Assembly (NCBI RefSeq): GCF_033118175.1 | Contig: NC_083714.1 | Location: 13,454,001-13,518,000 of the forward strand | Source: Dama dama | Lineage: Eukaryota > Chordata > Mammalia > Artiodactyla > Cervidae | Direction: 5' to 3' | Length of the DNA stretch: 64,000 nt | In this document: in pieces, positions 21,659 to 33,353 of the stretch | Layout: every line of letters starts with the position of its first letter | Numbering within the stretch: the stretch's first letter is position 1 | The notes under the pieces: model-generated | Databases searched by the model: none | What the model saw: only the letters and a program-made list of their open reading frames with translations | What the model was told of the DNA's origin: nothing | Program-made: the position numbers and the translations under genes

Positions 21659-21893
21659 CATATAACACCAAGAGTGAACCCTAAGGTAACTCTGGACTTT
21701 GGATGATTATAACGTGTCACTGTAGGTTCATTGATTGTAACAAATGTACCAGTCTGGTTCAGAATGTTAATGGTAGAGGAGGCAGTATGTGTTTGAAGGC
21801 AGAGAGTATATGGGAACTCTCTGTACTTTCAGCTCAGTTGTGTTATGAACCTAAAAGAATGTGCTCTGAAAAATAAAGTCTATTTAAAGGGGG
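21659..21893 (+). mobile_element. L1M 3' end
   Basis: The end of the L1M 3' UTR: 'ccaagagtgaaccctaaggt', 'gttcattgattgtaacaaat', 'gagtatatgggaactctctg' and a final 'aaaataaagtctatttaaa'. This closes the element that began near 15930. Confidence 0.8.
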
Positions 21894-22195
21894 AGAAACC
21901 ACAATGGACAAAATATTAAAAATTAAATTATTCTAACAGCATTAATAAGATGGCATTCTTTTCAGTGGTTTACATCAGAAATTCCAGTTGCAAACTCTTT
22001 TATTTCCCTGGTATTTTAATTTGTGGGAGCCCTAACTAGGTCTATTTTTTCTCATCCTTGAATCTACTGTTAAAAACATAGGTAACCATTGGGCATGGCT
22101 ATGGAATCCAGTCAGTAGCTCTAAGGAATGTAAAAAATTAAAAAGGTCCAGTGTTTGTTCTACAGGGGAAAAGTACTGACCTAATGTACTTAAAC
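21894..22195. other. Unassigned non-coding DNA
   Basis: No family recognised. Confidence 0.5.
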
Positions 22196-22244
22196 ATACT
22201 TATTCATTCAACAAGTATTTATTAGGTATCTACTATGTGCCAGG

Positions 22245-22455
22245 ATCTTCCCTGTAGCTCAGATGATAAAGAATCTGCCTGCAGTGCAGGAGACCCAGGT
22301 TCAATCTCTGGGTCGGGAAGATCCTCTGGAGAAGAGAATGGCAATCTACTCCAGTATTTTTGCCTGGAGAATCCCATGGACAGAGGAGCCTGGTGGGCCA
22401 CAGTCCATGGGGTCACAAAGAGTCAGACACGACTGAGCAACTAACACTACTGCTA
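22245..22455 (+). mobile_element. Bov-tA SINE inside L2
   Basis: 'atcttccctgtagctcag' head, 'ggttcaatctctgg' B box, full body and 'gacacgactgagcaac' end. A perfect 15-bp TSD, ctactatgtgccagg, is at 22230-22244 and 22456-22470, copied from the L2 target. Confidence 0.97.
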
Positions 22456-22493
22456 CTACTATGTGCCAGGCATATAGTTTGTGTAGGCCCTAG

Positions 22494-22516
22494 GACTACT
22501 ACCACTACTACTACTA
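22494..22516. repeat. (TAC)n microsatellite
   Basis: A short run of about seven TAC units inside the L2 copy. Confidence 0.9.
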
Positions 22517-22542
22517 GGCCCTAGGAATACCGTATTAAGTTC

Positions 22543-22594
22543 TTATTATCTGTCTCCCCAGGAGCTAACAATCTACTGGGGAGACAGATAATAA
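22543..22594. repeat. Perfect 18-bp-arm inverted repeat
   Basis: Arms 22543-22560 (ttattatctgtctcccca) and 22577-22594 are exact reverse complements around a 16-base spacer. The right arm fits the L2 consensus at this place; the left does not. Confidence 0.95.
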
Positions 22595-23817
22595 TCAAGT
22601 AATCAGACTAACAAATGTCAAAAAGGAACTATAGTAAGTGCTACAGATTCTAGTACACAGTACCAAGACACTAACTGACCTACGAGGAGGAGGGTGGTTG
22701 GTGTGGGGAGTTGGTGGTCAAAGAAGATAACCCTAAGGGAGTCACTCAAAATGACATCTAAAGGATGAATAAGAGATGAGAAAAGAAGGAACAACAAACA
22801 AAACAAACAAATCCAAATATGCAAAGGCCCCATAGCAGGAGGGAGCCTGGTGACTTGAAGAACTTAAGACAAACGTGATAGTAAGCGAGGAGAGCGAAGG
22901 GGTCTATGATGAGGCTGGAAAAATAAGTACACATGCCAGGTCATGCAGGGCCTTGTAGCCTACATTAAGGAGTCTTGTTTGCATTTGTTTTTAAAGTGAT
23001 GGAAAGCTGTAAGGCTTTTAAGCATGAGGATGACATGGCATTCCTTACGCTAAGACCATTCTGGTAGCAATTAACAGAACAGATCAGAGTGAATGTTTGC
23101 AGATGAGAAGATACTGCAGTAGTCTAGGAAAGAGATTGATGGTAGCATGGTGAGAATGAAGATGGAAAGAAGTGGATGGATTCCCAAGATTTCAGGAAGT
23201 AAGCAATAAACAAAAAAATAAGCAAAATTTGACTCTCCTCCCAAAAGCAAGTTTCAAAGTGAGGGAGGAGCCAAGTGGTATCAAAATATCCCTAAGTACC
23301 ACTGGGTAGAATGGTAGGCCAATCAACTGAGAAAGGGAAGGCTGCAAGAGGACCATGTTTGGGGAGCAAGTTGAGTCTGAGTAGGCTTTCAGACATCCTA
23401 GAGGACCAGTCCAGTAGGCATCTGGGTATACCAGTCTGAAGGTCAGACAAGAGGACTGAGCTGGAAATATAAATTGGGGACGTCATGTGTGTGCATGTGG
23501 TAATTAAGCTGTGGATGCAGGTGTGTTTGCCAGGGGAGAGAGCATAGGCATGCGAGACAACTGAGGACTGGGCCTCAGGAAAAGTCAACATGTGTAACAA
23601 AACAGTTCAGCTCAGTTCAGTTCAGTCACTCAGTCGTGTCCAACTCTTTGCGACCCCATGGACTGCAGCACACCAGATCTCCCTGTCCATCACCAACTCC
23701 CCGAGCTTGCTCAAACTCATGTCCATAGCTTCAGTGATGCCATCGAACAATCTCATCCTGTCGTCCCCTTCTCCTCTTGCCTTCAGTCTTTCCCAGCATC
23801 ATGGTCTTTATAATGAG

Positions 23818-24267
23818 TCAGTTCTTCGCATCAGGTGGCCAAAGTATTGGAGTAAGCTTCAGCATCAGTCCTGCCAATGAATATTCAGGACTGATTTCCT
23901 TTAGAATTGACTGGTTTGATCTCCTCTTAGTCCAAGGGACTCTCAAGAGTCTTCTCCAACACCACAGGTCAAAAGCATCAATTCTTCGGCACTCTGCTTT
24001 CTTTATAGTCCAACTCTCACATCCATACATAACTACTGGAAAAACCATAGCTTTGACTAGACAGACCTTTGTTGGCAAAGTAATGTCTCTGTTTTTTAAA
24101 ATGCTGTCTAGGTTGGACATAGCTTTTCTTCCAAGGAGCAAGCTTCTTTTAATTTCATGGCTACAGTCACCATCTGCAGTGATTTCGGAACCCCCAAAAA
24201 TAAAGTCTGTCACTGTTTCCATTGTTTCCCCATCTATTTGCTGTGAAGTGATGGGACCAGATGCCAT
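23818..24267 (-). pseudogene. BovB ORF2 C-terminal fragment
   Basis: A 149-codon frame: MASGPITSQQIDGETMETVT, DFIFGGSEITADGDCSHEIK, NRDITLPTKVCLVKAMVFPV, CESWTIKKAECRRIDAFDLW, CWRRLLRVPW. This is the region C-terminal to the RT palm. It is preceded in other frames by the YADD block and by the FIDYTKAFDCVDHNKLWKIL block (24443-24808). Confidence 0.9.
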
Positions 24268-25161
24268 GATCTTAGTTGAGTTTTAAGCCAACTTTTTCAC
24301 TCTCCTCTTTCACTTTCATCAAGAGGCTCTTTAGTTCTTCTTCACTTTCTGCCATAAAGGTGGTGTCATCTGCATATCTGAAGTTATTGATATTTCTCCC
24401 GGCAATCTTAATTCCAGCATGTGCTTCATCCAGCCCAGCATTTCACACGATGTACTCTGCATATAAGTTAAATAAGCAGGGTGACAATATATAGCCTTGA
24501 CATACTCCTTTCCCGATTTGGAACAGGTCTGTTGTTCCATGTCCGGTTCTAACTGTTGCTTCTTGACTTGCATACAGGTTTCTCAGGAAGCAGGTAAGGT
24601 GGTCTGGTATTCCCATCTCTTCCAGAATTTTCCACAGTTTGTTGTGATCCACGCAGTCAAAGGCTTTGGTATAGTCAATAAAGCAGAAGTAGACATTTTT
24701 CTGGAAGTCTCTTGCTTTTTCGATGATCCAGTGGATGTTGGTAATTTGATCCCTGGTTCCTCTGCCTTTTCTAAATCCAGCTTGAACATCTGGAAGTTCT
24801 CGGCTCACGTACTACTGAAGCATGGCTTGGAGAATTTTGAGCAGTATTTTGCTAGCATGTGAGATGAGTGCAATTGTGTGGTAGTTTGAACATTCTTTGG
24901 CAATGCCTTTCTTTGGGTTTGGAATGAAAACTGACCTTTTTCAGTCCTGTGGCCACTGCTGAGTTTTCAAAATTTGCTGTCATATTGAGTGCAGCACTTT
25001 AACAGCATCATCTTTTAGGATTTGAAATAGCTCAACTGGAATTCCATCACTTCCACTAGCTTTGTTCGTAGTGATACTTCCTAATGCCCACTTGACTTCA
25101 CATTCCAGGATGTCTGGCTCTAGGTGAGTGATCATACCATCATGGTTTCGTTGTTACTGGG

Positions 25162-25806
25162 TCATGAAGATCTTTTTTGTAGTTCTTCTGTGTATTCTTG
25201 CCACCTTTTTTTAATATCTTTTGCTTCTGTTAGGTCTATACAGTTTCTGTCCTTTATTGTGCCCACTTTTGCATGAAATGTTCCCTTTGTATCTATAATT
25301 TTCTTGAATAGATCTCTAGTCTTTCCCATTCTATTGTTTTCCTCTATTTCTTTACACTGATCACTGAGGAAGGCTTTCTTATCTCTCCTTGCTATTCTTT
25401 GGAACTCTGCATTCAAATGGGTATATCTTTCCTTTTCTCCTTTGCCTTTAGCTTCTCTTCTTTTCACAGCTATTTATAAGGCCTCCTCAGACAACTATTT
25501 TGCCTTTTTGCATTTGTTTTCCTTAGGAATCGTCTTGATCAATGCCTCCTCTACAATGGCATGAGCCTCCATCCACAGTTCTTCAGGCACTCTGTCTATC
25601 AGATATAATACCTTGAATCTATTTGTCACTTCCACTGTATAATCATAAGGGATTTGATCTAGGTCATACCTGAATGGTCTAGTGGTTTCATCTATTTTCT
25701 TCAATTTAAGTCTGAGTTTGACAATAAGGAGTTCATAATCTGAGCCACAGTCTGCTCCCTGTCTTGTTTTTGCTGACTGTATAGAGCTTTCCATCTTTGG
25801 CTGCAA
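25162..25806 (-). pseudogene. BovB endonuclease-RT linker fragments
   Basis: Two frames: 25495-25806 with SAKTRQGADCGSDYELLIVK (the end of the endonuclease; the usual SDH reads SDY here, losing the histidine) and YDLDQIPYDYTVEVTNRFK; and 25162-25467 with ERYTHLNAEFQRIARRDKKA and AKVGTIKDRNCIDLTEAKDI. The altered SDH motif alone would disable the nuclease. Confidence 0.88.
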
Positions 25807-25962
25807 AAAATATAGTCAATCTAATTTCGGTATTGACCATATGGTGATGTCCATGTGTAGAATTATCTCTTGTGTTGTTGGAAAAGGGTGTTTACTATGA
25901 TGCGTGTGTTCTCTTGGCAAAATTCTGTTAGCCTTTGCCTTGTTTCATTTTGTACTCCAAAA

Positions 25963-26970
25963 TGAAAAAGTAGCTACAACAATATATGGATTCTCCCTCC
26001 ACTTCTGGAAATCAAAAATCCTGAATTCTTTCTTTCACTTTTCCACTCAATCACCCTGACTACATCCAAAAAAAATAACTCTTCCCCTCTTTAAATCAAC
26101 ATTCCTTTTCTCGAAGGAGATTGTGCTATTTTTGTGAGGGGGTACTTTTACTTTTTACCACATATCAGTAGGAGGATGTTAGTAAATACACTGCTAATAC
26201 TTCTCAAAAAACTAGAAAAAAATTTATATACCTGTTAAGTTGAGAATATGGTAGCAGAAGTTTAACTTGTTGAAGTATTGAACCTTATTCATAGACACAT
26301 GGGACTCACAGACAGCTACTCTACTCTTCCAGGGTTGATTCTGGGAGGGTGGGAAAAGGATAGCCCCTGTACTATTGTGATCTGGAAGATGGTTGCGTCC
26401 CACATACCAAACCTTTCTCTGAGTGTAGAGCTATGTTTTCAAAGTGGTCAGTGACTTTGCTTGGGGAGCAAAAGAGAGAGAGAGAGAGAGATCCTTTGCC
26501 TTCTTTCTCAACTCTATAGTGCATATTTTTTATGCCCTTGGGAGGTAAAAGGGAGGAACAAGCTAACAGTTTGGTTGATTCAACATTCTGACCCCTGAGT
26601 CAAAAAGTTACTCAGTAATCCTTTTAGCAGGCGGTGAGGAGGTGGCTATTCAGAGTCAGGAGTCTCCCACTCTGATACTGACTCACACTCTGGGTTATCT
26701 TGGGGTAAACCATATCAACTCCCTCTATTTCCATATCTGCAATACCACCTGTCCCCCCATCTCTTTGGGTTGATATGAGAGTCTGATGAGATCACAAATA
26801 TAAAAAAGCATTTTGAAAATGCCAGACATTATCATGCCACAAGTAAGCCATCTACTGGGGAACTGGTCTGTTTTGAATAAGGCACAGCTTTGTTACACCA
26901 CACATGTATCAGTTCCTGTTCTAATTGTCTTATTTCCAAAGCATGTTTCCTTTGAAAATAGAGGTTTCCT
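25963..26970. other. Unassigned non-coding DNA
   Basis: No family recognised, apart from a (GA)n tract at 26473-26491. Confidence 0.5.
26473..26491. repeat. (GA)n microsatellite
   Basis: Nine uninterrupted AG units. Confidence 0.95.
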
Positions 26971-26981
26971 AGCTATTGATA

Positions 26982-27237
26982 TCACCCCACTCCAGTACTC
27001 TTGCCTGGAAAATCCCATGGACAGAGGAGCCTGGTAGGCTGCAGTCCATAGGGTCGCTACGAGTCAGACATGACTGAGCGACTTTACTTTCACTTTTCAC
27101 TTTCACACATTGGAGAAGGAAATGGCAACCCACTCCAGTGTTCTTGCCTTGAGAATCCCAGGGACGGGGGAGCCTGGTGGGCTGCCATTTATGGGGTCGC
27201 GCAGGGTCAGACACGACTGAAGTGACTTAGCAGCAGC
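26982..27237 (+). mobile_element. Bov-A2 SINE, 5'-truncated
   Basis: Lacks the first 25 or so bases of Bov-A2 (starts at 'tcaccccactccagt'), then both monomers and a CAG tail. An 11-bp exact TSD, agctattgata, is at 26971-26981 and 27238-27248. Confidence 0.95.
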
Positions 27238-27404
27238 AGCTATTGATAAATAAGCTAGCTGCTTTTACCACTGCAACTAAATATCAAAATATGTAAATAA
27301 AACATTGTTATGTTAATCTATGACCCAGTTTACAAATGAAACTCTAAAACAAAAAATGTAAAATCAAGATTAGTTTTTATCATAGCATGACCTGAGCCCA
27401 CTAG

Positions 27405-28112
27405 ACTTTACACTGTCTTGTTCCTAACTATCTCTCTGACCTCCCTATGCACTACTCCCTTCTTTTCTCACTACTTTCCACTACTCCTTGCTTTTGCCCT
27501 TTAGCAAAGGCCTCCTCGCTGTTCCCTGAACAACCCAAGCACTGTCTTGCCCCACAGACTTCACTTTGCTACTACTCATGCATTTCCCTCTGACATCCCT
27601 CATTTCTTTCAGGTCTCAGTGGATCCCTAACAACCCTCCCTGTGTATGCGTGCTCAGTTGATTCAGTTGTGTCCAACTCTTTGCAACCCCATGGACTGTA
27701 GACCATCAGGCTCCTCTGACCATGGAATTCTCCAGGCAAGAATACTGGAATCAGTTGCTATTCCTTTCTCCAGGGGATCTTCCCAACTGGGTTGAACTTG
27801 GGTCTCTCACACTGGAGGCAGATTCTTTATCATCTGAGCCACCAGGAAAGCCCCACTACCCTCTCTAAATTAGTACATATCCCTTGCACTGGTCATCCAT
27901 GTCTCTCTCTCTCACTCCTTCCTCTTAAATTGCTTTATTAGTCTTTGTAGGACTTATAATCACCTGACATCCTGTATTTGTTTTTCTGTTTTTCTCCCAA
28001 CAAAAATGTAAGTTCCATGAGAGCAAGGGCTTCTTGTATAGTTTGTTCCACTGTTGCATCCTTAGTACTTAGAGCATATAGGCACACAATAAATAGCTGT
28101 TGAATAAAAGAG
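27405..28112 (+). mobile_element. L2 LINE fragment split by a SINE
   Basis: Sense L2 3' region: 'ctccttgcttttgcccttt', 'ctgttccctgaacaaccc', then after the SINE 'aaaaatgtaagttccatgag', 'gagcaagggcttcttgtat' and 'cacaataaatagctgttgaa'. Confidence 0.65.
27644..27856 (-). mobile_element. Bov-tA SINE inside L2
   Basis: Antisense: 'gtgtccaactctttgcaacc' at left, 'ctccaggcaagaatactgg' in the body, and 'ctgagccaccaggaaagcc' at right. Confidence 0.93.
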
Positions 28113-29100
28113 TGAAGGAACATAATCATACCACTCCTCCAGTTGGTAAAATCCTTCCTAACACAGTGCCTTGAAACCAAGAACTTAGGAAATCAGAATG
28201 AAATGCAAGGTAGTAGGATGCTTCTGCTGGACATGATGCTATGGCTGGTTTGGCAAAAATGTGGGGGAGAGCATCAAGATCACACATGATATATTGACCT
28301 AACTGAAGCCCTTAATGCCATTTACAGAAATGGGTTATGGAAACTTTTGAATAAATCTGGCTGTCTTGAGAAGTCTAGCAGGTTCACAAGTTCCCTCTCA
28401 CTAAAACAGTATGGGCCTGTTAGTGGGAATTAGACATCTCATCTAGGTGTCCCTTAAACTTGTTATCTTAACAAATTAAGTGTGTTGGAGTCAGCTACAA
28501 GCTATAATTAGCACTGTGAGGTTAGATTCCCCAATAACCAAGTCCTGGAGTACGACTAGACTACAGGCATTGAAACAATTCAAATCCATGGCAACACACA
28601 TCAGAGGATAGAGGACATGCAATTTACTGATGCCAATGCTGACCCCAAATGGTGCAGTTATCAACACAGAAGGCAGAAACAAAGCTTTGTGTCCAAACTG
28701 AAGCACAGATATGTCCTATCGTTTGGTGGGGGTAAAAATCTCAATTTTGTTGCAATTTGGGCATCTGCTCTTGTGTCTAAGATCATATGACCACTTTATG
28801 AGAGGAGGGGATAGTCAGAGTACATCACTGAACTAACCAGAGCCCATAAGAACAATTAACAAGACATAGGAAAAAAAGAGCTAAGCATTGATTGTGGAGA
28901 CAAAACTGTTTTGATGAAGTCTGTTCAATCATTCAGAAAACTGGAATGAAATTTTAGTTATATTTCATTTAGTGAAATGTGATCTCATTGTTTTTAATAT
29001 TTATAAGGTATGGCTTATTGATTCTATACTATAATTAATTACTGTTTGCTTCCATCTTCCATTTTGTTTATAAGGAAGAACTAATCAAAGCATTGAGATT
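28113..29100. other. Unassigned non-coding DNA
   Basis: AT-rich, no family recognised. Confidence 0.5.
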
Positions 29101-29640
29101 TTTCTTTTTTTTAATTAATTTATTTATTTTAATTGGAGGCTAATTACTTTACAATAGTGTGGTGGTTTTTGCCATACATTGACATGAATCAGCCATGGGT
29201 GTACATATGTCCCCCATCCTGAATCCCCCTCCCACCTCCCTCCCCATCCCATCCCACAGGGTTGTCCCAGTGCACCGGCTTTGAGTGTCCTGTTTCATGC
29301 ATTGAACTTGGACTGGTGACCTATTTCACATTTGGTAATATACATGTTTCAATGCTATTCTCTCAAATCATCCCACCCTCACCTTCTCCCACAGAGTCCA
29401 AGAGTCTGTTCTTTATAGCTGTGTCTCTTTTGCTGTCTCGCATATAGAGTCACCGTTACCATCTTTCTAAATTCCATATATATGTGTTAATATACTATAT
29501 TGCTGTTTTTCTTTCTGACTTACTTCACTGTGTATAATAGGTTCCAGTTTCATCCACCTCGTTAGAACTGATTCAAATGTGTTCTTTTTAATAGCTGAGT
29601 AATATTCCATTGTGTATATGTACCACAACTCTCTTATCTA

Positions 29641-30278
29641 TTAATCTGCCGATGGACATCTAGGTTGCTTCCATGTCCTAGCTATTGTAAACAGTGCTGT
29701 GATGAACACTGGGGTGCATGTGTCTCTTTCAATCCTGGTTTCCTCGGTGTGTGTGCCCAGCAGTGGGACTGCTGGGTCATATGGCAGTTCTATTTCCAGT
29801 TTTTTGAGGGATCTCCACACTATTCTCCATAGTGGCTGTATTAGTTTGCATTCCCACCAACAGTGTAAGAGGGTTTCCTTTTCTCCACACCCTCTCCAGC
29901 ATTCATTGTAGACTTTTTGATAGCAGCCATTCTGACCAGTGTGAGATGGTACCTCATTGTGGTTTTGATTTGCATTTCTCTGATAATGACTGATGTTGAG
30001 CATCTTTTCATGTGTTTGTTAGCCATCTGTACGTCTTTGGAGAAATGTCTGTTTAGTTCTTTGGCCCATTTTTTGCTTGGGTCATTTATCTTTCTGGAAT
30101 TGAGCTGCAGGAGTTGCTTGTATATTTTTGAGATTAATTCTTTGTCAGTTGCTTTGTTTGCTATTATTTTCTCCCATTCTGAAGGCTGTCTTTTCACCTT
30201 GCTTTTCATTTCCTTTATTATGCAAAACTTTTTAAGTTTAATTAGGTCCCATTTGTTTATTTTTGCTTTTATTTCCAT
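29641..30278 (-). pseudogene. L1 ORF2 C-terminal fragments
   Basis: Two overlapping frames of the ORF2p C-terminus: EIKAKINKWDLIKLKKFCII, KRQPSEWEKIIANKATDKEL and NRHFSKDVQMANKHMKRCS (right), then CWRGCGEKETLLHCWWECKL with the Cys/His knuckle and LEIELPYDPAVPLLGTHTEE (left). Equivalent to 14526-15177 in the other L1 copy. Confidence 0.9.
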
Positions 30279-30476
30279 TACTCTGGGAGGTGGGTCATAG
30301 AGGATCCTGCTGTGATTTATGTCAGAGAGTGTTTTGCCTATGTTTTCCTCTAGGAGTTTTATAGTTTCTGGTCTTACATTTAGATCTTTACTACATTTTT
30401 AGTTTATTTTTGTGTATGGTGTAAGAAAGTGTTCTAGTTTCATTCTTTTACAGGTGATTGACCAGTTTTTCCAGCA

Positions 30477-31576
30477 CTACTTGTTAAATAGATTGTCTTT
30501 TCTCCATTGTATATTCTTGCTTCCTTTGTCAAAGATAAGGTGTCCATAGGTGCATGGATTTATCTCTGGACTTTCTATTTTGTTCCATTGATCTATATTT
30601 CTGGCTTTGTGCCAGTACCATACTGTCTTGATGACTGTAGCTTTGTAGTATAGTCTGAAGTCAGGCAGGTTGATTCCTCCAGTTCCATTCTTCTTTCTCA
30701 AGATTACTTTGGCTATTTGAGGTTTTTTGTATTTCCATACAAATTGTGAAATTATTTGTTCTAGTTCTCTGAAAAATACCGTTGGTAGCTTGACAGGGAT
30801 AACATTGAATCTATAGATTGCTTTGCATGGTATACTCATTTTCACTATATTGATTCTTCTGATCCATGATCATGATATTTCTCCATCTATTTGTGTCCTC
30901 TTTGATTTCTTTCATCAGTGTTTTGTATTTTTCTATATATAGGTCTTTTGTTTCTTTAGGTAGATTTATTCCTAAGTATTTTATTCTTTTCATTGCAATG
31001 GTGAATGGAATTGTTTCCTTAATTTCTCTTTATGTTTTCTCATTGTTAGTGTATAGGAATGCAAGGGATTTCTGTGTGTTAATTTTATATCCTGCAACTT
31101 TACTATATTCATTGATTAGCTCTAGTAATTTTCTGGTAGTATTTTTAGGGTTTTCTATGAAGAGGACCATGTCATCTACAAACAGTGAGAGTTCTACTTT
31201 TTCTTTTCCAATCTGGATTCCTTTTATTTCTTTTTTTCTCTGATTTCTGTGGCTAAAACTTCCAAAACTATGTTGAATAGTTTGGTGGTGAGAGTGGGCA
31301 CCCTTGTCTTGTTCCTGACTTTAGGGGAAATGCTTTCAATTTTTCACTATTGAGGATAATGCTTGCTGTGGGTTTATCACATATAGCTTTTATTATGTTG
31401 AGGTATGTTCCTTCTATGCCTGCTTTATGGAGGGTTTTTTTTAAATCATAAATGGATATTGAATTGTCAAAGGTTTTCTCTGCATTTGTTGAGATAATCA
31501 TATGGTTTTTCTTTTTCAATTTGTTAATGTGGTGTATCACATCGATTGATTTGTGACTATTGAAGAATCCTTGCAA
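30477..31576 (-). pseudogene. L1 ORF2 reverse-transcriptase fragments
   Basis: 31268-31576 holds SHKSIDVIHHINKLKKKNHM, AEKTFDN (the motif A region, where intact L1s usually read AEKAFDK) and SGTRQGCPLSP. The F-V-D-D box follows near 31176. 30811-30993 has MKRIKYLGINLPKETKDLY, and 30477-30845 has IPVKLPTVFFRELEQIISQF and RKKNGTGGINLPDFRLYYKA. These are palm, thumb and post-RT regions in separate frames. Confidence 0.9.
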
Positions 31577-32450
31577 CCTGGGATAAAGCCCACTTGGTCA
31601 TGATGTATGATCTTTTTAATACGTTGTTGGATTCTGCTTGCTAGAATTTTGTTGAGAATTTTTGCACCTATGTTCATCAGTGATATTGGCCTTTAGTTTT
31701 CTTTTTGTGTGGCATCTTTGTCTGGTTTTGGTATTAGGGTGAAGGTGGCCTCATAGAATGTGTTTGGCAGTTTACCTTCCTCTGCAATTTTCTGAAAGAG
31801 TTTGAGTAGGATAGATGTTAGCTCTTCTCTAAATTTTTGGTAGAATTCAGTTGTGAAGCCATCTGGTCCTGGGCTTTTGTTCATTGGAAGATTTTTTTAT
31901 TACAGTTTCGATTTCTGTGCTTGTGATGGATCTGTTAAGATTTTCTATTTCTTCCTGATTCAGTTTTGGAACATTATACTTTTCTAAGAATTCGTCCATT
32001 TCTTCCAAGCTGTCCATTTTATTGGCATATAGTTGCTGATAGTAGTCTCATATGATCCTTTGTATTTCTGTGCTGTCTGTTGTGATTTCTCCATTTGCAT
32101 TTACAATTTTATTGATTTGGTTCTTCTCCCTTTTTTTCTTGATAAGTCTGGCTAATGGTTTGTCTATTTTATTTATCTTCTCAAAGAACCAACTTTTAGT
32201 TTTGTTGATTTTTGCTATAGTATCCTTTGTTTCTTTTTCACTTACTTATGCCCTAATTTTTATTATTTCTTTCCTTCTACTAACCCTGGAGTTCTTCATT
32301 TCTTCTTTTTTTAGTTGCTTTAGGTGTAAAGTTAGGTTATTTATTAGATTTTTCTCTTGTTTCTTGAAGTAAGCTTGTATTGCTATGTACCTTCCCCTTT
32401 GCACTGCTTTTACTGAATCCCATAGGTTTGGGGTTGTCGTGTTTCCATTT

Positions 32451-32990
32451 TCATTTGTTTCTATGCATATTTTGATTTTTTAAAATTTCTTCTGTGATTT
32501 GTTGGTTATTCAGAAGTGTGTTATTTAGCCTCCCTATGTTTGTATTTTTAATAGTTTTTTTCCCCCTGTAGTTGACATCTAAGCTTACCACATTGTGATC
32601 AGAAAAGATGCTTGCAATAATTTCAATTTTTTTGAATTTACCAAGGCTAGATTTATGGCCCAGGATGTGATCTAACCTGGGGAATGTTCCATGTGCACTT
32701 GAGAAAAAGGTGAAATTCATTGTTTTGGGGTGAAATGTCCTATAGATATCAATTAGGTCTAACTGGTCCATTGTATCATTTAAAGTTTGTGTTTCCTTGC
32801 TAATTTTCTGTTTGTTTGATCTAGCCATAGGTGTGAGTGGGGTATTAAAGTCTCTCACTATTATTGTGTTACTGTTAATTTCCCCTTTCATACTTGACAG
32901 CATTTGCCTTACATGTTGTGGTGTTCCTGTGTTGGCTGCATATATATTTATAATTGTTTTATCTTCTTCTTGGATTGATCCTTTGATCAT
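32451..32990 (-). pseudogene. L1 ORF2 endonuclease fragment
   Basis: A 179-codon frame covering the C-terminal two thirds of the APE-type endonuclease: IINIYAANTGTPQHVRQMLS (NIYAPN in most L1s), VRDFNTPL where intact L1s read GDFNTPL (the glycine next to the catalytic Asp-Asn is changed), FTFFSSAHGTFPRLDHILGH (S-x-H-G-T-x-S/P-R-x-D-H-x-x-G) and the terminal SDHNVVSLDVNY with the catalytic Asp-His. The N-terminal asparagine and glutamate motifs lie in another frame. The enzyme would nick the target at TT/AAAA sites. Confidence 0.9.
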
Positions 32991-33126
32991 TATGTGGTGT
33001 CCTTTGTCTTTTGGTTAGGGCATTCAACCCATCTACATTTAAGGTAATTATTGATAAGTATAGTCCCATTGCCATTTACTTCATTGTTTTGGGTTCAAGT
33101 TTATAAACCTTTTCAGTGTTTCCTGT

Positions 33127-33351
33127 CTAGAGAAGATCCTTTAGTATTTGTTGAAAAGCTGGTTTGGTGGTGCTGAATTCTCTCAGCTTTTGCTTGTCTG
33201 TAAAACTTTTGATTTCTCTTTCATATTTGAATGAGATCCTTCCTGGGTATAGTAATCTGGGTTGTAGGTTTTTATCTTTCATCACTTTAAGTATGTCCTG
33301 CCATTCCTTTCTGGCCTGAAGAGTTCCTATTGAAAGGTCAGCTATTTCCAC
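33127..33351 (-). pseudogene. L1 ORF1 C-terminal domain fragment
   Basis: A 74-codon frame with EIADLSIGTLQARKEWQDIL, KVMKDKNLQPRLLYPGRISF and REFSTTKPAFQQILKDLL, the conserved C-terminal domain of L1 ORF1p, the RNA-binding trimer chaperone. Its start is cut by the 5' truncation of the element. A stop follows the last LL, upstream of ORF2, as in normal L1 layout. Confidence 0.9.
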
Positions 33352-33353
33352 TC

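Larger units (their letters stand above)
22196..23595 (-). mobile_element. L2 LINE, long decayed copy
   Basis: Reverse complement of the L2 3' region: 'cattcaacaagtatttatt' at 22204, 'ctactatgtgccagg', then 'tatgcaaaggcccc', 'catgcagggccttgtagcc' near 22943 and 'gtggatggattcccaag' near 23172. It continues more weakly to about 23590. A Bov-tA interrupts it at 22245-22455. Confidence 0.75.
23605..25962 (-). mobile_element. BovB LINE, 5'-truncated, 2.36 kb
   Basis: The TCAGT-tailed 3' end is at left, then the RT with YADD at 24365-24376, the linker, and the C-terminal part of the endonuclease domain. It stops at 'cattttgtactccaa' near 25961, about where the endonuclease reads NEAG. Many frames are broken. 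I could not find a convincing TSD. Confidence 0.92.
29106..33353 (-). mobile_element. L1 LINE, about 4.2 kb
   Basis: The largest element here. The poly(A) tail appears as T-rich sequence at about 29101-29130, followed by the ruminant L1 3' UTR ('ggaggctaattactttac' at about 29136), all of ORF2 in decayed form, and the C-terminal quarter of ORF1 at 33127-33351, where the copy is 5'-truncated. The RT motif normally FADD reads FVDD (31171-31182). Stops and frameshifts throughout mean it cannot move. No clear TSD was found. Confidence 0.93.

Noticed and set aside
23590..25975. TSD for the 2.36-kb BovB
   Set aside because: Only loose A-rich similarity (aaaacag against aaaatga); not good enough to call.
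29917..31243. Plus-strand hydrophobic frames that look like membrane proteins
   Set aside because: They are the complement of L1 ORF2. The A-rich sense strand of L1 gives T-rich, Phe/Leu/Ile-rich antisense frames.
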